From: Vibrio sp. RE88
GTDB taxonomy: Bacteria; Pseudomonadota; Gammaproteobacteria; Enterobacterales; Vibrionaceae
Length of the DNA stretch: 64,000 nt
NCBI RefSeq assembly: GCF_013113835.1
Contig: NZ_VTYQ01000016.1
Location: 1-64,000, forward strand
Direction: 5' to 3'
Below are positions 8,580-17,019 of this stretch, one piece after another. Under the pieces are notes generated by a model. The model had not been told where the DNA came from, searched no databases, and saw only the letters and a program-made list of their open reading frames with translations. The position numbers were made by a program, and so were the translations under genes. Within the stretch, counting starts at the first letter, position 1. Each line of letters opens with the position of its first letter.

Positions 8580-9527
8580 TTGAGCAAACCTTTGAAAATT
8601 GTTTTTGCCGGTACTCCGGACTTCGCCGCCCGTCACTTGGCGGCGTTGTTGTCTTCGGAGCACGAGGTTATTGCGGTCTACACCCAGCCAGACCGTCCAG
8701 CGGGCCGAGGCAAGAAGCTGACTGCCAGCCCAGTAAAGAACATCGCGCTTGAGCATGATATCCCGGTTTACCAACCAGAAAACTTTAAGTCAGATGACGC
8801 CAAGCAAGAACTGGCTGATTTGAATGCGGATCTGATGGTCGTGGTCGCTTACGGCTTATTGCTGCCACAAGCAGTACTTGATACGCCGAAACTAGGTTGT
8901 ATCAACGTTCATGGTTCGATTCTGCCACGTTGGCGCGGTGCCGCTCCTATCCAGCGCTCTATTTGGGCTGGCGATCAGGAGACAGGCGTCACTATTATGC
9001 AGATGGATATCGGCTTAGATACTGGCGATATGCTGAAAATTGCCACTTTGCCGATCGAAGCCAAAGATACCAGCGCTTCTATGTATGAAAAGCTGGCAGG
9101 GCTTGGCCCGCAAGCTCTGGTTGAGTGTCTGGCTGACATTGCTGACGGCAAAGCGTCTCCTGAAAAGCAAGATGACGAGCTGGCCAATTACGCCAAAAAG
9201 CTCAGCAAAGAAGAAGCACGCATTAACTGGAGTGATGACGCTGAGCATATTGAACGTTGTGTGCGCGCCTTCAATCCTTGGCCGATGAGTCATTTTGAAG
9301 CCGCCGACAACAGCATCAAAGTCTGGCAAAGCCGCGTTGACGTTCAAACGACAACTGAAGCACCCGGCACCATACTGCAAGCAGATAAAACGGGAATCTA
9401 CATTGCCACTGGCAAGCATGTTCTGGTTCTTGAACAGCTTCAGGTACCCGGTAAAAAAGCCATGCCAGTTCAGGATATCCTCAACTCGCGTGCCAGCTGG
9501 TTTGAAGTCGGCACTCAGCTGACCTAA
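8580..9527 (+). CDS. fmt: Methionyl-tRNA formyltransferase
   Basis: Transfers a formyl group from 10-formyl-THF to initiator Met-tRNA. The 315-residue protein begins KIVFAGTPDFAARHL and carries CINVHGSILPRWRGAAPIQ (about 105-123, catalytic Asn and His) and the catalytic Asp in GLDTGD (about 143-148), then a C-terminal OB-type tRNA-binding domain. The start is an unusual TTG (8580-8582) with AAAGGA about 8 nt upstream; no ATG is available at the N-terminus. Part of def-fmt-rsmB-trkA-trkH. Confidence 0.96.
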   Translation: MSKPLKIVFAGTPDFAARHLAALLSSEHEVIAVYTQPDRPAGRGKKLTASPVKNIALEHDIPVYQPENFKSDDAKQELADLNADLMVVVAYGLLLPQAVLDTPKLGCINVHGSILPRWRGAAPIQRSIWAGDQETGVTIMQMDIGLDTGDMLKIATLPIEAKDTSASMYEKLAGLGPQALVECLADIADGKASPEKQDDELANYAKKLSKEEARINWSDDAEHIERCVRAFNPWPMSHFEAADNSIKVWQSRVDVQTTTEAPGTILQADKTGIYIATGKHVLVLEQLQVPGKKAMPVQDILNSRASWFEVGTQLT

Positions 9528-9543
9528 TTTATACGTACTTTTT

Positions 9544-9561
9544 GAGGGTGGAGACACCCTC
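9544..9561 (+). other. GNRA-capped hairpin between fmt and rsmB
   Basis: GAGGGTG (9544-9550), GAGA tetraloop and CACCCTC (9555-9561) form a 7-bp stem 23 nt before the rsmB start. It has no T-run and is not a terminator. A role in mRNA processing or in translation of rsmB is possible but not shown. Confidence 0.6.
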
Positions 9562-9583
9562 CCTTACTGCTAAGGTATTCAAC

Positions 9584-10864
9584 ATGAATGTTCGCGCTGC
9601 TGCGGCTAATGTCCTTTTCCAAGTGGTCGATAAAGGCCAGTCTCTGTCTAACGCACTTCCTGCGGCTCAACAACAAGTCAAACCTCGCGACCAAGCACTG
9701 TTACAGGAAATCTGTTACGGATCGTTGCGTTATTTACCTCGCCTTGAATCGATCGCTAATGAGTTGATGGATAAGCCGCTTAAAGGCAAACAACGCGTTT
9801 TCCACCACCTGATTCTGGTTGGTATTTACCAATTGAGCTTTATGCGTATTCCAGCACACGCTGCCGTCGGTGAAACCGTTGAAGGCACCAAAACGCTCAA
9901 AGGCCCACGCCTACGCGGATTAATCAATGCAGTGTTACGTAACTATCAGCGTAGCCAAGAAGAGCTAGACGCTCATGCCATGAGCCACAATGCCGGTAAA
10001 TACGGTCATCCGAGCTGGTTACTTAAACTGCTTCAGGACGCCTACCCACAGCAATGGCAAGACATTATTGAAGCCAACAACAGCAAAGCGCCAATGTGGC
10101 TGCGTGTGAATCACCAACATCACAGTCGTGATGAATACCAGCAACTGCTCAAAAATGAAAACATAGATAGCAGTATTCACAGTGAAGCGAGCGACGCCCT
10201 AAAATTGGCCGCCCCGTGCGATGTGACAAAATTGCCAGGCTTTGAGAAAGGTTGGGTTTCCGTTCAGGATGCCGCTGCTCAGTTGTCGATTAACTACCTG
10301 ACGCCACAAGATGGCGAGTTAATTCTAGATTGCTGTGCCGCACCGGGAGGCAAAACCGCCCATATTCTTGAACGTACTCAAGATGCACAGGTTGTGGCTA
10401 TTGACTGTGATGACAGCCGCCTCAAACGCGTACACGACAACCTGCAACGCCTTCAACTGAAAGCGCAAGTTATTTGCGGTGACGCACGTAAGCCAAAAGA
10501 TTGGTGGCAAGGCGAGCAATTTGATCGCATCCTGCTTGATGCGCCTTGTTCAGCCACTGGTGTTATTCGCCGCCACCCAGATATCAAATGGCTGCGTCGT
10601 GGTGATGACATCGCAGCATTGGCAGAGCTACAAAGCGAGATTCTGGATGCGATGTGGCAACAGCTGAAGCCGGGCGGTACGCTGGTTTATGCGACCTGCT
10701 CTGTGACACCACAAGAAAACAGTGAACAGGTGAAAGCGTTTCTGGCGCGCACCGCGAATGCTCAGTTAGAGGGTTCGCCAGCAGACAATCCAGGACGCCA
10801 AGTTCTTCCGGGAGAAGAGGACATGGATGGCTTTTATTACGCCATCCTGACAAAAATCGCGTAG
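9584..10864 (+). CDS. rsmB: 16S rRNA (cytosine967-C5)-methyltransferase
   Basis: Methylates C967 of 16S rRNA with S-adenosylmethionine. The 426-residue protein has an N-terminal NusB-like helical domain (about 1-140) and a C-terminal Rossmann methyltransferase with LDCCAAPGGKTAHIL (SAM site), the DAPCSATGVIRRHPDIKW motif and the catalytic TCSVTPQENSEQV motif. ATG 9584 (MNVRAAAANVLFQ) matches family N-termini; the frame is open upstream to 9542 but without family similarity. TAAGGT precedes the chosen start. Confidence 0.95.
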   Translation: MNVRAAAANVLFQVVDKGQSLSNALPAAQQQVKPRDQALLQEICYGSLRYLPRLESIANELMDKPLKGKQRVFHHLILVGIYQLSFMRIPAHAAVGETVEGTKTLKGPRLRGLINAVLRNYQRSQEELDAHAMSHNAGKYGHPSWLLKLLQDAYPQQWQDIIEANNSKAPMWLRVNHQHHSRDEYQQLLKNENIDSSIHSEASDALKLAAPCDVTKLPGFEKGWVSVQDAAAQLSINYLTPQDGELILDCCAAPGGKTAHILERTQDAQVVAIDCDDSRLKRVHDNLQRLQLKAQVICGDARKPKDWWQGEQFDRILLDAPCSATGVIRRHPDIKWLRRGDDIAALAELQSEILDAMWQQLKPGGTLVYATCSVTPQENSEQVKAFLARTANAQLEGSPADNPGRQVLPGEEDMDGFYYAILTKIA

Positions 10865-10913
10865 TAATTCGGGGATCATCGAGCCCCTAAATTTTGGTTA
10901 GACGAGAAACGGT

Positions 10914-12290
10914 ATGAAAATCATCATTCTTGGCGCTGGTCAGGTAGGCGGTACACTGGCAGAGAATCTGGTCGGTGAAAACAACGACATCACCATAGTC
11001 GACAGAAACAGCGATCGGCTACGTGAGCTGCAAGATAAATATGATTTACGGGTAGTGAACGGTTACGCCAGTCACCCAGATGTACTGCGTGAAGCGGGCG
11101 CACAAGATGCCGACATGTTGGTCGCCGTGACCAATATGGATGAAACCAATATGGCCGCCTGTCAGGTTGCCTTTTCTCTGTTTAACACTCCCAATAGAAT
11201 CGCTCGGATCCGCTCGCCACAATATCTGGCCGAGAAAGAAGCGTTATTCCAATCCGGTGCCGTTCCGGTTGACCACCTGATCGCACCTGAAGAATTGGTG
11301 ACCAGCTACATCGAGCGCCTGATCCAATATCCGGGTGCACTGCAAGTGGTGAGCTTTGCCGAGCAGAAAGTCAGCTTAGTGGCGGTGAAAGCGTATTACG
11401 GTGGTCCACTGGTTGGTAATGCCCTATCAGCACTACGTGAGCACATGCCACATATTGATACGCGCGTTGCCGCCATTTTCCGTCAGGGTCGCCCTATCCG
11501 CCCTCAAGGCACCACCATTATCGAAGCCGATGATGAAGTGTTCTTCGTCGCTGCGAGTAACCACATCCGTTCGGTCATGAGTGAACTGCAGCGATTGGAA
11601 AAGCCGTATCGCCGCATCATGATTGTCGGGGGTGGCAACATCGGCGCCAGCTTAGCTAAGCGCCTTGAACAGTCTTACAGCGTCAAGTTGATTGAGCGCA
11701 GTTACCAGCGCGCGGAAAAGCTGTCTGAAGAGCTGGAAAACACCATTGTCTTCTGTGGTGACGCTGCGGATCAGGAACTGCTTACCGAAGAAAATATCGA
11801 TCAGGTCGACGTGTTCATCGCCCTGACCAATGAAGACGAAACCAACATCATGTCCGCCATGCTGGCAAAACGCATGGGGGCCAAAAAAGTGATGGTGCTT
11901 ATCCAGCGCGGCGCCTATGTGGATCTGGTTCAGGGTGGAGTGATTGACGTCGCTATCTCACCTCAGCAAGCAACCATTTCTGCCTTGCTAACGCACGTCC
12001 GCCGGGCTGACATTGTTAACGTCTCTTCCCTGCGTCGCGGCGCAGCAGAAGCCATCGAAGCCATCGCTCACGGTGATGAAACCACGTCTAAAGTCGTTGG
12101 CCGCGCGATTGGCGATATAAAACTACCACCGGGCACGACGATCGGTGCCATTGTCCGTGGTGAAGAAGTATTGATTGCTCATGACCGAACCGTGATTGAG
12201 CAAGACGACCACGTGGTGATGTTCCTGGTGGATAAAAAGTACGTCCCAGACGTCGAAGCATTATTCCAACCGAGTCCTTTCTTCCTTTAG
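10914..12290 (+). CDS. trkA: Trk potassium uptake system regulatory subunit TrkA
   Basis: Cytosolic NAD(H)/nucleotide-binding regulator of the TrkH potassium channel. The 458-residue protein is a tandem duplication: RCK_N with GAGQVGGTLAENL (about 6-18) then RCK_C, and a second RCK_N with GGGNIGASLAKRL (about 239-251) then RCK_C. Length equals E. coli TrkA. trkH follows after 10 bp, so sensor and channel are co-expressed. Confidence 0.97.
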   Translation: MKIIILGAGQVGGTLAENLVGENNDITIVDRNSDRLRELQDKYDLRVVNGYASHPDVLREAGAQDADMLVAVTNMDETNMAACQVAFSLFNTPNRIARIRSPQYLAEKEALFQSGAVPVDHLIAPEELVTSYIERLIQYPGALQVVSFAEQKVSLVAVKAYYGGPLVGNALSALREHMPHIDTRVAAIFRQGRPIRPQGTTIIEADDEVFFVAASNHIRSVMSELQRLEKPYRRIMIVGGGNIGASLAKRLEQSYSVKLIERSYQRAEKLSEELENTIVFCGDAADQELLTEENIDQVDVFIALTNEDETNIMSAMLAKRMGAKKVMVLIQRGAYVDLVQGGVIDVAISPQQATISALLTHVRRADIVNVSSLRRGAAEAIEAIAHGDETTSKVVGRAIGDIKLPPGTTIGAIVRGEEVLIAHDRTVIEQDDHVVMFLVDKKYVPDVEALFQPSPFFL

Positions 12291-12300
12291 GATTGACACT

Positions 12301-13746
12301 ATGGTCAACTTCCGTCCTGTACTGTTTGTTATCGGGCTGGTTCTGTCGAAACTGGCCCTATTCATGTATGTACCCACGCTGGTGGCTTTCTTTACCGGCA
12401 CCTCAGGTTTCCTTGAGTTTGGCCAGTCAGTGGTCATCACTCACCTTGCCGCGTTCGTCTGTCTGACAATCGGTCGCACCAGAGATTTCAAACTCAGCGC
12501 ACGCGATATGTTCCTCATCACCAGTCTGGTGTGGATGGTCGCCAGTGCCTTTGCCGCGCTGCCGTTTGTGTTTATCAACCACATCAGCTTTACCGATGCG
12601 TACTTTGAAACCATGTCTGGCATTACGACAACAGGCTCAACCGTACTCAGTGGGCTGGATGACATGGCTCCGAGCATCTTGCTGTGGCGTTCTATCTTGC
12701 AATGGCTTGGCGGGATAGGCTTCATTGTTATGGCGGTCGCGGTGCTGCCGATGCTCAACGTCGGTGGTATGAAGCTATTCCATACCGAGTCTTCTGATTG
12801 GTCAGACAAAAGCAGCCCACGCGCCAAAACCGTGGCAAAAAACATCATGTTGGTGTATTTGATCCTGACTGGATTGTGCATGGTGGGCTACCTTCTGACC
12901 GGCATGAATTTGTTTGAGGCCATTAACCATTCGTTCACAACTCTCTCGACTGGCGGCTATTCCACTTCAGATGGCTCAATGAACCACTTTTCTAAAGGGT
13001 CTCACTGGGTTGCGACGCTGTTTATGTTCCTCGGTGGGTTACCCTTCCTGCTGTTTGTGGCAGCGATGCGCAAGCGGCGGATAAATGAGCTTGTCAACGA
13101 CGCGCAGGTGCGCGGTTTCACCTATCTGTTTCTCATCACCAGCCTAATCATTTCATCTTGGCTAGTGATACGGGATGACTACAGCATCATGGATGCACTA
13201 CGGGTGTCGATGTTCAACATCGTCTCTGTGGTGACAACCACAGGGTTTGGCCTAGAAGACTTCACCGCGTGGGGCGCATTGCCAACCACCTTATTTGCCT
13301 TCTTAATGATGGCGGGGGCTTGTTCGGGGTCGACCTCTGGCGGAATCAAAGTCTTCCGCTTTCAGATTGCGATGACGCTACTCAACAAACAGATGATGAA
13401 GCTGATCCACCCTTCTGGGGTATTTGTTCAGCGTTACAACCACAGACCGGTAAACGACGACATCGTACGCTCTGTGGTTGCGTTCGCACTGATGTTCTTT
13501 ATCACGATTATTTTTATTGCTGGATGCTTAAGTGCATTGGGACTGGATCCTATTACCAGCATTTCCGGGTCTATCACCGCCGTGGCCAACGTTGGCCCAG
13601 GCATGGGTGCAGTGATTGGGCCGACAGGTAACTTTGCCCCATTACCAGATGCCGCTAAGTGGCTCCTCAGCTTCGGAATGCTGATGGGACGACTGGAAAT
13701 CCTCACCTTATTGGTGCTGTTTTTCCCGGCTTTCTGGAAACGTTAA
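12301..13746 (+). CDS. trkH: Trk potassium uptake channel subunit TrkH
   Basis: Inner-membrane K+ translocating subunit that works with TrkA. The 481-residue protein has about ten membrane segments and four pore-loop selectivity-filter repeats: TTTGSTVLSG (about 109-118), STGGYSTSDG (about 217-226), TTTGFGLEDF (about 312-321) and VANVGPGMG (about 429-437). The four-fold filter glycines are intact. Length is close to E. coli TrkH (483). Confidence 0.97.
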   Translation: MVNFRPVLFVIGLVLSKLALFMYVPTLVAFFTGTSGFLEFGQSVVITHLAAFVCLTIGRTRDFKLSARDMFLITSLVWMVASAFAALPFVFINHISFTDAYFETMSGITTTGSTVLSGLDDMAPSILLWRSILQWLGGIGFIVMAVAVLPMLNVGGMKLFHTESSDWSDKSSPRAKTVAKNIMLVYLILTGLCMVGYLLTGMNLFEAINHSFTTLSTGGYSTSDGSMNHFSKGSHWVATLFMFLGGLPFLLFVAAMRKRRINELVNDAQVRGFTYLFLITSLIISSWLVIRDDYSIMDALRVSMFNIVSVVTTTGFGLEDFTAWGALPTTLFAFLMMAGACSGSTSGGIKVFRFQIAMTLLNKQMMKLIHPSGVFVQRYNHRPVNDDIVRSVVAFALMFFITIIFIAGCLSALGLDPITSISGSITAVANVGPGMGAVIGPTGNFAPLPDAAKWLLSFGMLMGRLEILTLLVLFFPAFWKR

Positions 13747-13756
13747 GGACACAACA

Positions 13757-14356
13757 ATGAACAAACTTATCGGACTTTTTACCTTGCTGACCAGTTCACT
13801 GGTGTTTGCCAGCCAAACCGTCACCCTTGAAGATGGTCGCCAGGTTCAGCTCAATGACGACTTCACTTGGCAATATGTAATGCCAGTGGAAGCAACCAAA
13901 ACCGATGAGATGGCAGTAGCTGAAGAGACCGTTCAGCCCGCTGCTACCATTCCGGTCAAGAAGCCCAAGGTGGCAGCCATTCCGTTGATCGGAAAAGCGG
14001 TAGGGACCATTGTCACTGTCGGTAGCGAGCGTGCCACCATGCAGCTATCTGACTCAGGTGTGGAAGTGTTATTAGGCGCGGTGAGCTATCAAGATGGTCA
14101 GCTGATGATTCCAACCTCAGTCACGAACCAAAGCAGCCAGTCAGTGATTTTAGTTGAAATCGAAATTCAGGTCGCGACGACCTCTGGAGATGTGCTGAGC
14201 AAAGAGTCGGTCAAAGTGTGGCAATCTATCAAACGCATGGCCGACACGTATCTACGCCCTCAACAGGCAGAGCAGGGTAAAACAATTGAACTGGCGATCG
14301 ATCAGGCTGAGCAGTATTTAGTGACCGCCAAAGTCGTTAATCTCGAAACGCGTTAG
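13757..14356 (+). CDS. DUF3157 family secreted protein
   Basis: A 199-residue protein with an N-terminal signal peptide (cleavage near residue 18, VFA-SQ), then a short QTVTLEDGRQVQLNDDFTWQYV segment, a Pro/Ala/Lys linker (about 45-75) and a beta-rich C-terminal domain. It matches what I know as DUF3157, found mainly in vibrios, function unknown; periplasmic location is inferred. AAGGA lies 7-8 nt before the ATG. It sits 10 bp after trkH and its last 4 bases overlap the convergent trhA. Confidence 0.8.
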   Translation: MNKLIGLFTLLTSSLVFASQTVTLEDGRQVQLNDDFTWQYVMPVEATKTDEMAVAEETVQPAATIPVKKPKVAAIPLIGKAVGTIVTVGSERATMQLSDSGVEVLLGAVSYQDGQLMIPTSVTNQSSQSVILVEIEIQVATTSGDVLSKESVKVWQSIKRMADTYLRPQQAEQGKTIELAIDQAEQYLVTAKVVNLETR

Positions 14357-15006
14357 ATCGGATCGACATAAAGATAAATCGCCAGAAAGTGACAAGCGCA
14401 TCCTGCTAAAACGAACCCGTGCCAAATGGCATGATTAAATGGGATGCGCTTAGCAACATAGAAAATCACCCCTAGTGAATAGATCACTCCTCCCGCGGCC
14501 AGCAAAGTTAACCCACCGACATCCAGATTCAATGCCAGTTGATAAATGACCACCAGCGATAGCCAACCCATCAATAAGTAGGTCACAAGCGAAAGCTTTT
14601 TAAAACGATAGACAAACGCCAATTTCATGATGATGCCGACCAGCGCGATGGTCCATATGACGATCATCAAACCAATCGCCAAAGGCGTTCTGAGACTGAC
14701 AAGCAGAAATGGTGTATAGCTGCCAGCAATCAGCAAATAAATCGCACAGTGATCAAACGTCTTCAGCGCCCGCTTGGCTTTCTGATAAGGAATCGCGTGA
14801 TACAGAGTAGAAGCCAGAAACAGCACGATCATGCTGCCACCGTAGATGCTCATACTGGTAATAGTCAGAGCATCCGCATTGTGATCAACAGCTTTGATCA
14901 GCAGCAATACTAAGCCCACTATGCCAAGTACCATACCGATACCGTGGGTCAGTGTATTGGCGATTTCTTCTTTGACGCTGTAAGGCGCAGTGTGATTGGT
15001 CGACAT
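14353..15006 (-). CDS. trhA: PAQR-family membrane protein TrhA (hemolysin III family)
   Basis: A 217-residue integral membrane protein with seven predicted helices, of the hemolysin III/PAQR family linked in E. coli to membrane energetics homeostasis. The family's metal-site residues are visible: Ser/His in STLYHAIPYQ (about 80-89), Asp/His in FDHCAIYLLIAGSYTPF (about 104-120), and HAIWHGFVLAGCACHF near the C-terminus. Haemolytic activity should not be assumed. Convergent with the DUF3157 gene, sharing 4 bp. Confidence 0.9.
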   Translation of the reverse strand: MSTNHTAPYSVKEEIANTLTHGIGMVLGIVGLVLLLIKAVDHNADALTITSMSIYGGSMIVLFLASTLYHAIPYQKAKRALKTFDHCAIYLLIAGSYTPFLLVSLRTPLAIGLMIVIWTIALVGIIMKLAFVYRFKKLSLVTYLLMGWLSLVVIYQLALNLDVGGLTLLAAGGVIYSLGVIFYVAKRIPFNHAIWHGFVLAGCACHFLAIYLYVDPI

Positions 15007-15009
15007 AAC

Positions 15010-15093
15010 AAGCCATACTCTGGTGGAATATTTACTCCAAAGTATGGCACATTCAGCTTACACTTGTAAGCCCAAACTGTTAACTTTACGTTA
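15010..15093. repeat. Three stacked inverted repeats between trhA and spo0M
   Basis: GCCATACT / AGTATGGC (15010-15047, long loop), GCTTAC / GTAAGC (about 15056-15071) and TTAAC / GTTAA (about 15079-15093) follow one another within 85 bp. They lie just downstream of the minus-strand spo0M gene and upstream of trhA. A weak terminator or RNA stabiliser for spo0M is likely; no clean T-run is present. Confidence 0.5.
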
Positions 15094-15888
15094 AGAGTGA
15101 CTGTCGAGATACTCTAAAACTTGCTGACCTGCCTGATCTGCTGGGGTATGAACGGAGATCGTCAACTGACGTTTTAACTGCCCACCGCCTAACAAGCTCG
15201 CTAGCATTCCTCTTGCACCTTCACGATGTCGATCAATTTCAAACCACATCTGTAATTCATCATCACTGCGATACGCCACCATTTCCAATTCACGCCAGCG
15301 ACCGTGGAAAGGCCCCGTGGTCGGCACAAATTCAAACTCCTGAACAAAAGGCAGCTCAAATCCCTCTACCGCTTCACACTCAACCTGACGGATACGCAGC
15401 CCCTGCTCTTCCAAAGCCGTAAAAATGCCATCTAACAAAGGATCAGGACGAACTGTAAGAATATCAGTGTCACTGGGATCTTTAGCTAAGGCGATATTCA
15501 GCCCGGTTTCCAACCACACTTTGGAGTCGCCAATGGTGACGGGCGCATTCCACGGCACATCCAGCTCTACTTCAAAATCACGCGTTTCACCCGGCTCGAT
15601 GGTAAATGCATACGGCAACGTCCAGTGAGCCAAGGTATAGCTGGTCGGTATACGACGCATATGGCCGCTGTTATGCTCGTCTCTGTCTTGATTGGCTGGT
15701 ACTTCTTTGATGTAGCGGCAATAAAGCTTCATCTCAATATTATCAATTTCCTGCGCCGTCGAGCCGCCGTAGACATGAATCGTCACATTGACTTTTTCAC
15801 CCGGATACAGCACTTCCTGCTGCAGAACGGAATCGACTTTTGCAGAACCGATACCAAAACTCGCGAGGGTTTTCTTAAAAAACGACAT
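15091..15888 (-). CDS. Spo0M-like sporulation-control family protein
   Basis: A 265-residue beta-rich protein of the Spo0M (arrestin-fold) family. The N-terminal MSFFKKTLASFGIGSAKVD and the GEKVNVTIHVYGGSTAQEIDNI block are typical. Vibrios do not sporulate, so the name reflects only the Bacillus homologue; the role is unknown. I choose the ATG at 15888 because AAGGAGG lies 5 nt upstream; an in-frame GTG two codons earlier would overlap that site. Confidence 0.9.
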   Translation of the reverse strand: MSFFKKTLASFGIGSAKVDSVLQQEVLYPGEKVNVTIHVYGGSTAQEIDNIEMKLYCRYIKEVPANQDRDEHNSGHMRRIPTSYTLAHWTLPYAFTIEPGETRDFEVELDVPWNAPVTIGDSKVWLETGLNIALAKDPSDTDILTVRPDPLLDGIFTALEEQGLRIRQVECEAVEGFELPFVQEFEFVPTTGPFHGRWRELEMVAYRSDDELQMWFEIDRHREGARGMLASLLGGGQLKRQLTISVHTPADQAGQQVLEYLDSHS

Positions 15889-16200
15889 ACACACCTCCTT
15901 GGTAAAGCGCAGCCATCCACATAATCACACGGTATCATACTAATCCGCACGCTTGTCTCACTGCTACTACGCCTCTCACATAATTGTAGTGAGAGGAAAC
16001 AAACACGATCGATTAGATATCGATCAATTGATCGGATGATGCTAATCTGATCCCTGATATGCATATTTCATATCATTATTCCTGATTAGCTACTTGGATT
16101 GGCGTGAGCCAGAAGAGCCATCCTTCAGTAATGAAGCGCAACTCATAGTTAATCAGGCCATAAGTTCGGCAATGGATGTGCCTGGCAGTTAGGTTAATCA
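15889..16200. promoter_or_regulatory. Palindrome-rich intergenic region upstream of spo0M
   Basis: No convincing gene lies here. Inverted repeats are dense: CCTCTCAC / GTGAGAGG (15972-15996, 9-nt loop), GATCGAT / ATCGATC (16007-16025), the 14-bp perfect palindrome CGATCAATTGATCG (16021-16034) and TGATATG / CATATCA (16055-16075). Placed between spo0M and the plus-strand small ORF at 16201, they look like operator sites or RNA hairpins; no regulator can be named. Confidence 0.5.
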
Positions 16201-16368
16201 ATGCGCCCAACAGCAGTCAGGTGTACGTCGCACACAAACCGTGCGATGCGTCGTCGTGGTGGCTTTGTCACTACTCCAGCGGCACAAAAACTCGCGCCCG
16301 GAATGACTTTAGTGAAAAAGACGGCTTTGATGGCGTCTTCTTCAGCCAAAGTCACTAAGGCGGCATAG
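16201..16368 (+). CDS. Candidate small basic protein (55 residues)
   Basis: An ATG-started 55-codon frame ending with TAG 4 bp before a strong terminator. The product is Arg/Lys-rich and contains MRRRGGFVTTPAAQKLAPGM and an Ala/Ser/Lys tail; no acidic residue is present. I do not recognise a family. The ribosome site is weak (TTAGGT about 9 nt upstream). The opposite strand is also open here (16194-16388), so coding is not proven; the terminator orientation favours the plus strand. It could alternatively be a small RNA. Confidence 0.45.
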   Translation: MRPTAVRCTSHTNRAMRRRGGFVTTPAAQKLAPGMTLVKKTALMASSSAKVTKAA

Positions 16369-16372
16369 ACAT

Positions 16373-16399
16373 AAAGCGCAGTCTCCACTGCGCTTTTTT
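16373..16399 (+). terminator. Strong intrinsic terminator after the small ORF
   Basis: AAAGCGCAGT / ACTGCGCTTT forms a perfect 10-bp stem with loop CTCC, followed by TTTTTTCTTTTTTC. Its presence shows that something is transcribed from the left on the plus strand in this otherwise unassigned interval. Confidence 0.88.
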
Positions 16400-16501
16400 C
16401 TTTTTTCTTTTCTCACTCTCCCCATCCCTGAATCCATGGTATTGCCCTGCCTGATTTGGTACCTTAACCTCATACCAACATAAAAAGTGTGGAGAAAGCC
16501 G

Positions 16502-16768
16502 ATGAAGTGTCATCGCATTGAAGAGCTGCTCGAACTACTCGAGCCTGAATGGCAAAAAGATCAGCAAATGAACCTGCTGCAGTTTATTGTCCAACTCACG
16601 CAGGAAGCGGGTTACGAAGGAAAGCTGGAAGATCTCACCGATGATGTACTGATCTACCATCTCAAAATGCGCAACAGCGGCAAAGATGAAATGATTCCGG
16701 GGCTAAAAAAAGATCAAGAAGACGATTTTAAAACCGCTATTTTGCGGGCGCGTGGCATCATCGAATAA
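16502..16768 (+). CDS. yihD: YihD family protein (DUF1040)
   Basis: An 88-residue acidic cytosolic protein closely resembling E. coli YihD (89 residues), including NLLQFI, LTDDVLIYHLKMR and the end EDDFKTAILRARGII. Function unknown; in E. coli it also neighbours srkA (yihE) and dsbA, as here. ATG 16502 (MKCHRIEEL) matches the family N-terminus; five extra in-frame codons upstream are ignored. Confidence 0.93.
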   Translation: MKCHRIEELLELLEPEWQKDQQMNLLQFIVQLTQEAGYEGKLEDLTDDVLIYHLKMRNSGKDEMIPGLKKDQEDDFKTAILRARGIIE

Positions 16769-16783
16769 TCAGGCTTAAGCCAG

Positions 16784-16807
16784 AGCGACCAGGAGGTCGC
16801 TTTTTTT
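16784..16807 (+). terminator. Terminator after yihD
   Basis: AGCGACC / GGTCGCT stem (16784-16801) around loop AGGA, followed by a run of seven T. Confidence 0.9.
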
Positions 16808-17019
16808 ATATCCAAATCATTTAGACAGGCAAAACTGTTAGGCGATTTATTTATAAAACTGTACTGATCTTTGTTGTTAAAGGTTGATAGCCTTAAAGAA
16901 ATAAAAAAATGATTGCGTATATAATCGCCGTCCATAAGAAAATACTAAAATATTAAAGAGCAAAGTCGACAGAGCGGGATCGCTAAGAAATCTCGCCTTT
17001 AGCCCAAGAAGGAAGCGTA

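Noticed and set aside
9015..9557. 180-codon minus-strand frame over fmt
   Set aside because: Antisense to the well-supported fmt; composition follows fmt codons.
16194..16388. 64-codon minus-strand frame opposite the candidate small ORF
   Set aside because: It begins inside the plus-strand terminator stem and has no ribosome site; the plus-strand reading is better supported though not proven.
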